Of a stretch of DNA of 64,000 bases, positions 52,777 to 64,000 are shown piece by piece; position 1 is the stretch's first letter; each line of letters starts with the position of its first letter. Both the position numbers and the translations under genes were made by a program. A model generated the notes under the pieces. The model was given only the letters and a program-made list of their open reading frames with translations. It was not told the origin of the DNA and made no database searches. Source of the stretch: Sinotaia quadrata (Eukaryota; Mollusca; Gastropoda; Architaenioglossa; Viviparidae); assembly GCA_028829895.1 (NCBI GenBank), contig CM054180.1, positions 96,842,135 to 96,906,134 on the forward strand. Direction: 5' to 3'.

Positions 52777-55131
52777 TTACTGAAAGTAAGAGAAAATCAC
52801 AGAACTGTTTTGGCCATACCAGTTTTGAGAAAATATTTTTCACAGTCACCTAGTTCACACCTCAAAGTTTTTACCTCGATATTAATGTATATAAAGCACC
52901 TACTTGATGGGGCTCCCCCAGAGGCAGCCCCAGACTGAGAACATCGTGAAGATGAAAGGTCTATTGCGAGTGTAAGCATGTTTGCGTTGGTCTCCATTTT
53001 GGTGACATCACGGTGGTCACTTCAGTGCTGTCAAAATATCTAGTTACGGATTGGCAAGATTTATTTTTAGCAGCATTATCAAACATCATGACAAATGAAG
53101 TTTGATTGAATTCTTCTGGTAGAAATCACTCCAAGGGAGGAACGTTTCTAGTTTATTTCTTTAAGATAAAGTTGCTATCACTCTTGCGGACATAAACCTA
53201 CGTTTTGTTCAAATCGTTATATTATTTGTGCTAATGCACCCTAACAGTCGATACAGAATTCTGATTTACCACTTTCCTCTTACTTCTAAACAGTTATCAG
53301 TGACTAAAGTGATATTCAAAGTCAAAAAATATCTAAAAGTGCCTAAAATAATAGTGTCTAAAAATGTTTCAAAAGTAACCAAAGTGAGGTAAAATGTCTA
53401 AAAGTACCTAAAATAATATACAATATCTAAAAGTGCCTCGAAAGTGTCTAAAATGATATGAAGTGCGTAAATATATTTCAAATGATATTAAATATCTAAA
53501 AATATCTAAAAATGGCATAAAATTATAAGAATCACTTTTTAAAAGTATCTATGACGAATTTTGACATTGTGAAGTTGCTCTGCCATGTTCTGGGAGACTT
53601 GTAAAGAAATATTTTGTATTAAATTGTTTTTGCGAACTAAGAATAAATTCTTTTGAAAAAAAGTTTGACATTGTGAAAGTTGCTTTGTTATGTTCTAGGA
53701 GACCTGTAAAAAGTATTTTGTATTAAAATATTTTTGCGAACTGAGAATAAATTCTTTTATAAGAGTTTGGAAACTATGAATTAGTTCTAAAGTCTCTGCA
53801 CATGTCCAATCACTCAATCGATTTATTAAAAGATCTGAAGTGCACCATATGAAACTGTTAGCAGATCTGAAAATGCTTAGGAAAGTGTGAACATGTGGTA
53901 CAATACAGTGCGAGAACCGTAAACATAAAGTAGTTATTGTCACATAGTGGCTTATGTAGCCCACAACCACCCCTCCTCTAAAATTAGACTACATGTAAAC
54001 CTACCTTCTAGAAAGGCTGACTCTTATCCTCGGGCTGGAAACATACCTTAATGTTCCAGACACTCACTCTTAACTAACCAATCACAGCATATCTCAGACG
54101 CATGAACGAATATACAAGAAACTCACCTGTAAATTGTCAGTCAAATACAGCTGACCATTGAGGCAACATGTATTTTGGCTCCCAGCCTTAATAAGTTAGA
54201 ATCACATTACTAACACTTATCGCCAATAACCAATACAGCAGGAAACCATCCTCTGTATATATTACTGCTGAAAGTATGTGATTTTGCTTGCCTAACTAAT
54301 ATTATATTCATGTTTATCTCTTGACATTAACTATATTTTATATTGTTATATTCTGCTTATCTTATTTAAACATATGATGACCAAGAGTGTTCTGTCAGAG
54401 AACACATGAGGATGGTTTCTTAGCCCATATGTATGTTACTGGCAGATTGGCACTCTATCTGAATCCTTATCTGATGCAGTTATGACTATTAAGATGTCTA
54501 ACGTATTTTCTGAAAAGCCGTGAACTTTTATACATGTGTTAATATGTAGTAGTGCAAAACAGAATTTAAAGTGTATTTAAAAACACAAAACAAAAAAGTC
54601 ATAAAATGTTGAAAACTGTGATCAAATTAAAATGGAACTGAACTGATTTGACCTTGAAATGTACGTTTTGTACCATGCATTTTGCAAGGACACCATATTC
54701 TAAATCTTTAAAATAAATAACAAAAGTTATCATTGTAGAGACAGTGGAATTAAAGAATTGAACAATATCAATGATGACAAGGAAATACTAAGTGGAAAAA
54801 ACTCTTACTCACCCTCCAAAGGCCCAGTCATCATTCCAGGTCTAAGATTCCAGATTGTCTTCCCTTGTTCTTTGAGTTCATCCCATGGATGCGTGTGGGT
54901 GAGTTCCACGATTTTTCGACAAGCGTCACTCTGTTCTGTCGTGCATTGAAGGGTGTACGCATTGCGCAAAGCTGCATATTCTAATGCTCTCTTCAGGCCT
55001 GCAATTACTTCCGGGTGAGCCTGCGTCTTTTCGGCAATCTCCAAGCTCTTTGAGATCTCATTCAAGGTTGGGTCATATCTAGGTGTACGAAATGCCGGCA
55101 CTTCTTTGGGAGGTAGATCACCTTTAGACAT
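50258..55131 (-). CDS. SAM-dependent O-methyltransferase (CCoAOMT/COMTD1 family), 5 coding exons, 286 aa
   Basis: Coding exons on the minus strand: 55131-54813, 52713-52504, 51020-50920, 50808-50656 and 50335-50258; intron phases 1, 1, 0, 0, all in frame. The product carries the methyltransferase 3 fold. Motif I VLDVGMYTGYSALAMA (122-137) binds S-adenosylmethionine, with the acidic DID after it. FLDADKSEY (197-205) and VDNAFRGG (226-233) hold the Asp, Asp and Asn that bind the divalent metal in this family. The end RDGVLLIRR is the usual closing strand. These enzymes methylate catechol-like hydroxyls; the substrate here cannot be told. COMTD1 proteins have an N-terminal membrane helix; none is seen here, so the protein is probably cytosolic. 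Its length is slightly above the family norm of about 240-260, due to a longer N-terminus. Confidence 0.93.
50656..50808 (-). CDS. Methyltransferase coding exon 4: DN motif
   Basis: Acceptor TTACATTAAG and donor GTAAAT, phase 0 both sides, 51 codons. It encodes LAFDGGLLAENG and AVDNAFRGG, the second metal-binding segment, then an insert-like loop rich in Asn and Pro. Confidence 0.9.
50920..51020 (-). CDS. Methyltransferase coding exon 3: metal-site Asp
   Basis: Acceptor TTCCTTCAG and donor GTAAGG; enters in phase 1 and ends in phase 0. It encodes KFDFIFLDADKSEYIDYLK, the most conserved stretch of this family. Confidence 0.92.
51425..51650. repeat. 25-bp tandem repeat, about 9 copies, methyltransferase intron 2
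   Basis: Unit contains CCTTGTGGTGCTTTACATTG. Degenerate TTGTGGTGCTTTG units continue on both sides (51370-51850). The frames across it are artefacts. Confidence 0.92.
52504..52713 (-). CDS. Methyltransferase coding exon 2: SAM-binding motif I
   Basis: Acceptor AATTTCCAG and donor GTGAAT, phase 1 both sides. It encodes QFLKSLVSAQRARRVLDVG and the rest of motif I, then VVTLDID and KIQIRIG. The donor was chosen because it joins IQIRIG to RAVDSM, as expected from the family. Confidence 0.88.
53290..53540. repeat. Degenerate AAAGTGTCTAAAA-type repeat, methyltransferase intron 1
   Basis: Short units of about 14-20 bases with AAAGTGCCTAAAATAATA. An (ATT)n run lies at 52738-52776. 53541-54800 of this intron shows nothing else except a duplicated about 110-bp segment (53545-53655 and 53660-53770). 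Confidence 0.75.
54813..55131 (-). CDS. Methyltransferase coding exon 1
   Basis: ATG at 55131; 106 codons plus one base, donor GTGAGT. It encodes the polar N-terminus and the helical region RNAYTLQCTTEQ to MMTGPLEG that precedes motif I in this family. The same exon probably extends upstream to an acceptor (ACTTCAG) at 55169. Joined to the leader exon at 56289, an in-frame TGA forms across the junction, which supports this ATG as the start. Confidence 0.87.
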
Positions 55132-56288
55132 ACCGGATGTTGTGTGGATTCTATATTTGAAAATTTCTCTGAAGTAAAAAAGACATATTTTCCACTGATG
55201 TTAAATATCCATAGTAGTAGGAGCTTTGGATAAATGGAAAACAAAATCCGCTACATGGAAATAGGCAATAAAAGACCAAATTTCCGATACAACTTTGCGA
55301 TTTACGATAAGAATGGTAATGAGAGAAAAGTATGTTAGAAATTAACCACTTCAAAGCAAGTTCTATTCAAACACAAGTTACAAATATGTAACTTATATTT
55401 TCCATGTATATTGGCTGTAATAAAATTAAGTGTTAAACTGTTCTGCAATTGCGAAGTTCAAATTATCAAGTTTTAAATTTATCGGATCTAGTTTCTCAAC
55501 TGCATAATACTTGAATGCAAATTACATACGCTACTAAGTAATGAAAGTAAAAGCGGCCAACTTCAATTGCTTTCTTATATGAATTAAAAGGGACAGAACT
55601 CTAGATCAGTGCGATCGATTGTTTGCAGCATCATCATCAAGATTCCGAAACTTTGGTTTACAAATGACAGTCAACTGAAGTCGTGAAAAAAAGGCTGATA
55701 ATAATAGTCAGAAACCCTCCAAGGACAACGCGCACCACAAGCCAATGAATCAGCAAACATCAATGACCAATGGTTTGAGAGCCAAATCTGAATTCTTCAA
55801 TTTTGCGCAGGTCGATCACTAAACACAACAACCCAAAAGACAACATCTTGAAGATAGTATAGATCCCGAGGTGCAGTAAATGAAGAAACAAAACATATAT
55901 TCTTTAGATACCAGTCTCTAGCTGGAACAGAATGCAACAATCACTAAGCAACTTGGTAGGTCACTGTCAGGCAGACTGATAGGTTTAGATTCGACCCCTC
56001 CTCTCCCCAACCCTACCCTCTAGTCACACTCGGTCACATCTAGACAGTTGTTGATAGTTGAGAAAATAAACAGAGAAGTCTGATGAATGAAGTGGTTACG
56101 TCATAATATGTAACAAAAGTTCGGCTACTGGCTGCTTAAAGATAAAATAACACCAAAAATATCCAAAATGATACTTGACTCAATAGACAGGTAAAGTCTT
56201 TGCTAATAATATTTTAGTACCGCTATGACATAAGCTCTCACTCACTTAAGTAAGCAAAGCTGATGAGAGTCGATAAATGTACACTCAC

Positions 56289-56368
56289 CAAACAAAACTG
56301 CAGTTTTATCTCCACTAAGAATGATGATTCTACAGTATGTTATCTCCCCTGGGGAGGATACTTTTATA
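56289..56368 (-). promoter_or_regulatory. TATA promoter and 5' leader exon of the methyltransferase gene
   Basis: TATAAAAG on the minus strand at 56368-56361 is followed about 30 bases later by a likely start site near 56335-56338. A non-coding exon then ends at a GTGAGT donor at 56289/56288. Splicing to the acceptor at 55169 would give a leader of roughly 80-90 bases before the ATG. A second possible leader exon with a GTAAGT donor ends at 60331 in a CpG-rich stretch, so there may be two promoters. All of this is read from signals only. Confidence 0.5.
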
Positions 56369-56369
56369 C

Positions 56370-57048
56370 CCACTGCCCAGCGTAGTCAACTCGAGCGTGT
56401 CTTCCTAGACAAGATTACTGACTGAGGGTGAGAGACTGAGGTTGAGAGACTGACTGAGGGTGAGAGACTGACTGCCAGGTCTAGAATGAAGTAGAGTGCC
56501 AGTCTAGGATGAGGTAGACTGCCTTGTCTAGGACGAGATAGACAGCCAGTGAGGTAGACAGCCAAATAACAGCACAGGTCTGGAATGTAGGAAGAAGCTT
56601 TTACCAGAAATGAGCCAAGGAGAAGCCAAACTCTGCATACATTGCATATATAAAGCAGAAAGTTCTCCAGCTCAAAACCTTGCTTATGGTGTGGTAAATT
56701 TTCTGCTCAGGTAATACACCTTGACACATTTGCTATCCTCTTATAAAACGGCGACGGTCCAAGTTTTCACGACTGGGTTTATATACAATGTCAGAAAGAA
56801 TTACTAGAAACTAAATTTATTTCTGGAAGGGGTGGGTGTTGTCTAATTTCACTGCATAATTTGGTCAGAACATGACGTAAACGAGCAGCGCACAAGTACG
56901 GACAGTAGCCTGCTTACCAAGTTTACGCTCTATGTGCACTTCCTTGAACTCTAAGGACGAGGGTCAAGGCCATCTTCTACAGCCTAAATTAAGTACATGA
57001 GGTCATGCCCGGCAAGATGGCTTCAACTTCTCACGTGCCGACCATGAG

Positions 57049-57081
<33 letters not shown>

Positions 57082-57922
57082 CAAAGGAAACTTTCCAATG
57101 CTACGTCAGTCTTGAGTCTCATGAACACGTTTCACTCTTTGTTTTAATACCAAACGCTGGCATCATCTTTTAATCATGTTAACAATAAATGTGCCTTTAA
57201 AAGTTTTTCTTGTTGCAAGTAAATGATACATATTTAAATAAAAAGCATTTGCTAGATAGACAGATTAAAATGAAAATCACAAACGAACGAATTCCAGCGA
57301 CTGGAGTTAAGGACTGGTATGAAAGCTAGCAAACATGCCATGGGAAAATTGCTATATTTGGTACTACCTTCTATCTAATGTACAGTAAAGTTACTAACAT
57401 AACCTACTGATTAAATCTACACGGATCTGATTATCAAATGCAAGCAAGTTGATAATACTGATGCTGCTTGGCAGCCATCGTCAAAAATTAGTGAACAACC
57501 CGAAGCAAGATAAAGAAAAATGAAAGTGGTCAGAAATAAAATAGAGACAAACCTGTAAAACTGCGTTCTTTGTCCCCAAAACAGCGATCATAGACAGACA
57601 GCTAAAAAGTCACTTGACTTTGCATCACAACTTCATTGTCCCTTAGCCTGTTAAAACAAAAGACTGCTCAAAGATTAGTCACGTGACTGCGTTGTTGTTG
57701 ATCATTATTTACCTGCATGTTACTGATATCATTTACCTCGTGCCTGCGTGAAAAAAAAACTTAATCAGTGACGAGTCAGATAAAGATGGCTCGCTAGTCT
57801 TGTCAAAATTTATCAACGTTTCAGACTGGTTCAATCTGTGCTTGCAGAGTTTTAAAACGTATACATAGGCCCGTTATTCTTTTATGTCTATAATTTTATA
57901 ACCTCTGCTTAAAGACTTTTAA

Positions 57923-58009
<87 letters not shown>

Positions 58010-58732
58010 GTACATACATGTCTTGTGCTTTTTACACTTTTATTTTATAAATTTAGTTTTGATAATGATACTAATATAATATCGTATTACTTCTCCCCAC
58101 CCCCTCATTTTCACTTCTATCTTTCACTGCTCCCTCTTGCTCACATTCTAGATTTTGCCCATTGATTAGACTCAATGTGTGATAAGTAGAATTGAGCTCT
58201 ATATCATAATCAAGCTTGCCAATATGTACAGATTTTTACGCTGCTATTTCTTCGAAGGTGAAAAGTGAATTGCAGTCTGTCTCTCTCGCTGAAAGAATAT
58301 ATATTTACATCATACAAATCAAGCGCACTCTGGTCACTGACATGTGGCCGATTTTCAGCAACAAAATTAGTCAGTCACGACACTAGGCTGAAACAGATAT
58401 AAACACACGGACCGAAATGTTTGATCACGTGATCAATACAATATTGCACTGCTCATAATTCTCGCTCGGATGTGTCGCTAAACTTCAAGCCTGTTTCTAA
58501 CTGTTTTCGTTAAGAAACCAGTCTCGTGATTCATGTTAATGTGTACAATTATTATAATAAGACCTACAGGATCCTCATAATTACCACTCACTATAATTTT
58601 GTTTAGCAGAATTGTATATTTAGATTGCACAATAAATTATGTGTGTACTCTGTGGTATTTCAAGAATATTTGGTAAAACTGTAATGTACCCCAAGGTTTG
58701 TTCTTTGTCAGAGGTCTCGACGTCATATTTGA
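56370..58732. other. Intergenic/upstream of the methyltransferase, no gene
   Basis: Holds GAGA (57053-57081), CA-TA microsatellite (57925-58010) and a possible non-coding leader exon on the minus strand (about 57553-57650, acceptor TTTTAACAG). No protein-coding sequence is recognised. Confidence 0.4.
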
Positions 58733-59228
58733 TATATAAATCCTATTATACTCTCGTGTATATTATTAACCTACTTATTTATGTATAAATCCTATTATAC
58801 TCTCGTGTATATTATTAACCTACTTATTTATGTATAAATCCTATTATACTCTCGTGTATATTATTAACCTACTTATTTATGTATAAATCCTATTATACTC
58901 TCGTGTATATTATTAACCTACTTATTTATGTATAAATCCTATTATACTCTCGTATATATTATTAACCTACTTATTTATGTATAAATCCTATTATACTCTC
59001 GTGTATATTATTAACCTACTTATTTATGTATAGATCCTATTATACTCTCGTGTATATTATTAACCTACTTATTTATGTATAAATCCTATTATACTCTCGT
59101 GTATATTATTAACCTACTTATTTATGTATAAATCCTATTATACTCTCGTGTATATTATTAACCTACTTATTTATGTATAAATCCTATTATACTCTCGTGT
59201 ATATTATTAACCTACTTATTTATGTATA
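58733..59228. repeat. 49-bp tandem repeat, 10 copies
   Basis: Unit contains TATAAATCCTATTATACTCT and ATTATTAACCTACTT. Nearly uniform copies. Confidence 0.96.
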
Positions 59229-59392
59229 AAAATTGTATTATGAATTTCATGCAAATTTTACATAATTTTATAACAGTATATTACTCATTTTTCAGCGACC
59301 GATTTCCTATGTATAATTTAACAGTTAGTAGCAGTGGTTTGCTGTGTGTGGGTTCTCCCTATTGCTTACAGCTCAGCGCATGTAATGGAAAT

Positions 59393-59551
59393 TAACATAT
59401 ACTTCCCTGCTCTTTCAACTAGTGTAATGGTAAATTAACATATACTTCCCTGCTCTTTCAACTAGTGTAATGGTAAATTAACATATACTTCCCTGCTCTT
59501 TCAACTAGTGTAATGGTAAATTAACATATACTTCCCTGCTCTTTCAACTAG
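59393..59551. repeat. 43-bp tandem repeat, about 4 copies
   Basis: Unit contains TAAATTAACATATACTTCCC. Confidence 0.94.
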
Positions 59552-60702
59552 TGTGCTTCTATCGCGCTCTGTGTTAATAAAAATCTTATTAACTTCGATA
59601 CGTTACTCAGTAGAAGTGCGATTGCCTTATCACTTTCTTATATATTTTTCTATCACAGATGTTACTTTATTCATATACTTCACACCTAAAATAAAAAAGT
59701 TTGACTGCAACACATTTCTGTAAAATCCTGGCAAATAATGGAATTGAAAAAATAAAATAAATAAAATCTGGGAACATAATCTGTTTCTTCTTCTTTCCTC
59801 ATTTTCTTAATTTTATTTTGCTAGAAAGTATTACACGGTAACATTATCAATTTCAATCGCGATTACTCTTTCTATTGAATAAACACAAAATCCCTAGCAC
59901 AGTAATAGCGTAATGGTTGCATTAATTTTTATATTTATCTAACTACTCGAATGTTGGGACTAATTTATAATTAGGCCTAATAAAAGCCATCATTACTGCA
60001 ATAATATTTTCGTTAAGAAAGTGACCTGCAAAATGTTAACCGTCAAAGCTATGCATCGTTTTAAATCAGAACACAACCCCCCTAGTACAAACTCATTCGG
60101 TTTTAAATGGATAAAACACGACAGGAGAAAACGCGCTATCAAAAAACGAAATATGCTACACTGTGTTAGGGTCAACTTGCGAACATGGTAATTTTTACGC
60201 CCTCTTCTCATAATAACCGACTGCGGCTGCCTGGCTGACGTGAACGGCTCGCGCGCGCAAACAGATCCACTTGTGTACGCAGTACACACACGTTCACAAG
60301 ACTAAGGGACAACAACATATATAAACTTACGTATCCAGATGAGATTATCAGCGATTGCAGTTAACCCTGGCCGCCCTGCAACATACACGCAAGAAGAGAG
60401 GAAATGGAGACAACTCAGGGCGCATGACCAAGTAAGGTCAAGGTCATACTCTGTAAGCGTTTTCACCAAGTCAGAACTATAAATAACACTAAACTAATAA
60501 CATGATTTCCTTTATAAACGCCTAACGTGAGGTCCGCACTGCAGCGGCTTGATCACAGAATAATCCACATTTATAAAAACAACAACCAAAAATGTTTCTC
60601 ATTTTTATCCTAGTTCCTGAATCGGTATATGTATTACTCACTCGTTGCTAAGTTTATTAGTACAAGGAAGACATTATATCGAATGTATTATTTCACCACA
60701 TA

Positions 60703-60740
<38 letters not shown>

Positions 60741-61914
60741 TGAGAGGGGCACAGGAACCTCCCCAAACGCAAGCAAGATTAAACGTGAAATAAACATTAA
60801 GTTGATTTATGACTAATTAAGTGGTAACTTAAGAAGTCACGTGCAGTGAAGGCTGTTAGAGAATTCGAAACTTAGGGCTTGAATTTTTCAACTGGAGGAA
60901 GCAGATGGACTTTTATTCAAAGTCATGGCTATCGGTGAACAGCACATTGAAAAGATATTTATTTTTAGATGAAAGGAAGGAATGAGACTACATGGACTAC
61001 CGGACTCGCTACTACTGGTCATTGCAATGATTGAAATGCATTGAAATGTTTTGCCAAGCTTTACTCTGGAGAGAAAGAAGGATTGTGGAAATTAATTACG
61101 TTCTTTCCTTAGTGAAAGAGGTTAAGTGGCTTATTAAGAGAATAATTTGGTGTGTTTAATTTTTAAAGGCTAAGCGTAGAGCTGGATATTGAGGCTACCA
61201 GTGAAGATAGAATTCAAGATTCAAATACTACATTAACACGGCTACCACAAAACTAATATATTACATTCGAAGAGGCAAGTGAAAGATTCTAGGTGACGAT
61301 AATAATTTCTGAACTATCAGTTAGGGAGCACGGGGTAAGAGGCCCACCATTTGTGACACTGGTCAGTTAAAAACAGTAGTCATTCAATAACACCACAATG
61401 CAGTTTTGAGTATTTAGATATATGTATTTCTCTTTATGTAACAAATGGAAGCATAAATATACACAACGTTTTGCGATTATTGAATTTTTGCAAAAAGTTT
61501 CTTAGTGGACATTTTGCCCCATACTCGGGGTTATACGCCCTAGGGCAAGTCGCCCATAGCTGATTCGTAGGTATAGAAACAATCAATCAACGAAGGAGAG
61601 AGAGAATAAAAGTAGAACAGGGAGAGAAAATAGAGAGATGCAGATTAAGAAAAAAGAACAATGGTGTAATTGCTGTTTGCTTATGCATTTATTATAATTG
61701 TAGTCGGCTTTATTTCTGTTAACATCTTCAATATCATAATCATCATCATTAAATATTTTAAAATCCAGTCCAATCCAATCTTCTCCTGGTCTGCTGTTGC
61801 AAAGTCCTACCCACAGACTTGGTAAAGACATTCAGTTTCTGAGTCCTACCCACAGACTAGGTAATGACATTCAGTTTCTGAGTCCGAACTATCGACTCTC
61901 TTCTTCCTTCCTTT
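59552..61914. other. Intergenic, no supported gene
   Basis: AT-rich except a CpG-rich stretch at 60120-60460 that may be a distal promoter or leader for the minus-strand methyltransferase (GTAAGT donor on the minus strand at 60330). A CA run lies at 60700-60740. Nothing coding seen. Confidence 0.4.
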
Positions 61915-62453
61915 TTGCTTTTCCATTAACATTAATGAGCTAACATCCATTACTGCTGTATGTAGATGGGGCTTTCTTTGCTTTCCATTAACATTAATGA
62001 GTTAACATCCATTACTGCTGTATGTAGATGGGGCTTTCTTTGCTTTCCTTTAACATTAATGAGCTAATATCCAGTACTGCTGTATGTAGATGGGGCTTTC
62101 TTTGCTTTCCATTAACATTAATGAGTTAACATCCATTACTGCTGTATGTAGATGGGGCTTTCTTTGCTTTCCATTAACATTAATGAGCTAATATCCAGTA
62201 CTGCTGTATGTAGATGGGGCTTTCTTTGCTTTCCATTAACATTAATGAGCTAATATCCAGTACTGCTGTATGTAGATGGGGCTTTCTTTGCTTTCCATTA
62301 ACATTAATGAGCTAATATCCAGTACTGCTGTATGTAGATGGGGCTTTCTTTGCTTTCCATTAACATTAATGAGTTAATATCCAGTACTGCTGTATGTAGA
62401 TGGGGCTTTCTTTGCTTTCCATTAACATTAATGAGTTAATATCCAGTACTGTT
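61915..62453. repeat. 62-bp tandem repeat, about 9 copies
   Basis: Unit contains ATTAACATTAATGAGTTAAC and TGTAGATGGGGCTTTC. It abuts the DDE transposase fragment at 62455, so it may have grown from transposon sequence. Confidence 0.95.
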
Positions 62454-62454
62454 G

Positions 62455-62625
62455 TATGCTGACTTGAGTGGTTTAAAGAGGGTCATGTCAATGGACTGTA
62501 GCTTGTGTGTTGAATGCAGAGGGAGATTGATCATGTGGATGCCATTCTCACTGGCCAACTTAACTGCAGCAAGAGTTTTATGACTGATGGCCATCCAAAT
62601 TGATATGGGGCCCTTCCGCAGAGGG
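62455..62625 (-). pseudogene. DDE transposase fragment (pogo/Tigger-jerky type)
   Basis: Minus-strand translation gives SHKTLAAVKLASENGIHM, then INLPLHSTHKLQSIDMTLF and FKPLK. This is the DDE_1 pattern SHkt...ENgI-l-LP-HsTH-LQPLDv-FkPLK. The preceding LDGH lies in another frame, so a frameshift separates them. Only this part remains; a 62-bp minisatellite follows directly. Confidence 0.72.
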
Positions 62626-62867
62626 CTTTGCTCATTTCAAAAATGATTGAGCCATAATCAGCTAGATCTATAATAATGATGTGCTGCTTATCAGGACAGA
62701 AAAGAAATAGGTTTTTTTGTCTATCAGAGCAGAATCAAAACTCATATTTATTATTTTCTATCGAAACAGAATGAAAGTTTTTTTTCAATTCGAACAAATT
62801 CGGAAATATAAATCCTATCAAGCTGAGTCGTTTTTACTTGTTTATACAGCAACGAATTTCTGTTGCT

Positions 62868-63105
62868 GCATTTAGAGTTGCTTTCACTAATAGGACTGTT
62901 CTGGGTACTGAGTTTACAATTCATACGACTGCATTTAGAGTTGCTTTCACTAATAGGACTGTTCTGGGTACTGAGTTTACTGCATTTAGAGTTGCTTTCA
63001 CTAATAGGACTGTTCTGGGTACTGAGTTTACTGCATTTAGAGTTGCTTTCACTAATAGGACTGTTCTGGGTACTGAGTTTACAATTCATACGACTGCATC
63101 GACAC
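62868..63105. repeat. 51-bp tandem repeat, 4 copies, with 66-bp outer variants
   Basis: Unit contains GCATTTAGAGTTGCTTTCAC and GGACTGTTCTGGG. The two outer copies carry an extra CAATTCATACGA block. Open in several frames because the period is a multiple of three. Confidence 0.94.
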
Positions 63106-63350
63106 AGATCCAATGGATTGCTTAGAGACAAATTCATCAACATGTATGAATTTTGCTACGTTCTCGTTCGCAAAATCAATGAACGCTGAAAACACGTTGA
63201 ACATAAAGATGAACATTACTATCATCGTCATCATAATCATCAACAGCAGCATCAATAGGCAATGAGCTGTCAAAGTAGTTAAAGACAGAGCTTTCTGAAA
63301 TACCATGACGACAGTTAGTGGATCCAGCAAACAGAAAAAAAAAATCCTCA

Positions 63351-64000
63351 CTATTCATCTGTCGTGCTGAGAAATAAGTTGAAGTCCTGCTCCACATTAC
63401 AGGATACAACGAAACACCGGTCAACTGCACAGTCCACAAGCGAGAGTGGGGCTGTATTCACGGAGTGCTTCAAGTTGTACAACCAGCAAATCTTTTTCTC
63501 TCGTGCAACCGAGAACATGTCGCAGAAGCCATGTAGTGCGCATGCGCGGGCGCATTTCCAGTGACGTCGAATAGATCGTCGAGTTTCTAAAAGGCGCGCC
63601 AGCCGAGTAACCTTGCCACGGTAACGGCGGAATTTCATCCCGAAGATCACGCCCGCGCCTTGCTGTAAGTAAAAGTGCTCACAACTCGTGGTATTATCCG
63701 AATCTTGCACCGATCCTTGCAGGGCTACTGTAGGATCCAAGGTTTGGGTCCGGGACGAGGGTGCAGCAGTACTAGAAGGTGGACTGTTGTCCGAGTCAAG
63801 ACTACTAATGATCTCCTGTGACCAGGCGGTATTGAAATAGTCGGACACCAAGGGTGACAAGGTTGTGTCCTCGGAGCGACGCCGTCGTGAGTGGGTAGCC
63901 CAGGGGGTGTTGAGGTTCCAGCCGCTGTGAGTTCCGACCGGGAAGCTTTTGTCGCTGAAAGTAGCGGAGGTAGTCTCGCCGCTGTCAGCTGATCGTGAAC
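63351..64000 (-). CDS. Partial exon of a PAN/apple-like domain protein
   Basis: The frame is open from the window edge (first full codon 63998) to a TAG ending at 63351, about 215 codons, in locally GC-rich sequence. The upstream part is low-complexity Ser/Thr/Pro-rich (stalk-like). From SCEHFYLQQG it shows a cysteine pattern WKCARACALHGFC...KKICWLYN, like the core helix and strand of PAN/apple modules (CxxxC, C, C), then three more cysteines. Such modules bind proteins or sugars outside the cell. The 5' part is off the window and the start is unknown; a donor before the stop cannot be excluded. Fold assignment is tentative. Confidence 0.5.
   Translation of the reverse strand, partial: SRSADSGETTSATFSDKSFPVGTHSGWNLNTPWATHSRRRRSEDTTLSPLVSDYFNTAWSQEIISSLDSDNSPPSSTAAPSSRTQTLDPTVALQGSVQDSDNTTSCEHFYLQQGAGVIFGMKFRRYRGKVTRLARLLETRRSIRRHWKCARACALHGFCDMFSVAREKKICWLYNLKHSVNTAPLSLVDCAVDRCFVVSCNVEQDFNLFLSTTDE

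Noticed and set aside
60000..60290. 98-codon minus-strand frame in CpG-rich DNA
   Set aside because: No domain and no conserved pattern; more likely a promoter or leader region.

Overview
The window is nuclear DNA of an intron-rich animal. It is AT-rich, full of microsatellites and minisatellites, and its genes are broken into small exons with canonical GT-AG borders. A single-domain secreted C-type lectin, a Ly6/uPAR-like gene, LINE, hAT and pogo-like remnants and the very high tandem-repeat load suit a lophotrochozoan, most likely a mollusc (gastropod-like). That placement is inference; no sequence seen here is diagnostic of a taxon.

Four genes are supported. (1) A secreted C-type lectin on the + strand (coding exons between 11432 and 17022, probable 3' UTR exon from 20024), 161 residues, with EPN and WND sugar-binding motifs. 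(2) A + strand Ly6/uPAR-like gene (34607-46677), seven coding exons, 310 residues: a signal peptide, two ten-cysteine domains and a hydrophobic C-terminus. Each domain uses a 174-nt plus a 129-nt exon and every intron is phase 1, the mark of an internal exon-pair duplication. (3) A - strand O-methyltransferase of the caffeoyl-CoA/COMTD1 type (50258-55131), five coding exons, 286 residues, with a TATA promoter and a 5' leader exon near 56.3 kb. (4) At the right edge, a - strand exon running off the window (63351-64000) encodes the end of a protein with a PAN/apple-like cysteine pattern.

Layout. 1-3710 is repeated directly at 20102-23279 at high identity. In the second copy this block begins inside the probable lectin 3' UTR, so a second lectin gene probably ends just left of the window. 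3711-11431 is intergenic minisatellite DNA. 11432-20230 is the lectin gene. 23280-34600 is intergenic, with many tandem arrays and a 1.0 kb inverted repeat shared between 18917-19945 and about 32290-33481. The right copy contains one end of a pogo-like element (33101-34202). 34607-46870 is the Ly6-type gene, with a deleted hAT element in intron 2. 46870-49860 is intergenic. 49868-56370 is the methyltransferase gene. 56370-62450 is mostly empty apart from simple repeats. 62455-62625 is a broken DDE transposase fragment.

The genes do not form an operon or an obvious pathway. The lectin and the Ly6-like protein are both secreted or surface proteins and lie in the same orientation; the methyltransferase is convergent with the Ly6-like gene. 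The most unusual features are the two-domain Ly6 architecture, the implied lectin tandem duplication, a 28-bp perfect hairpin in a lectin intron, and splice-site-like repeat arrays next to lectin exons.
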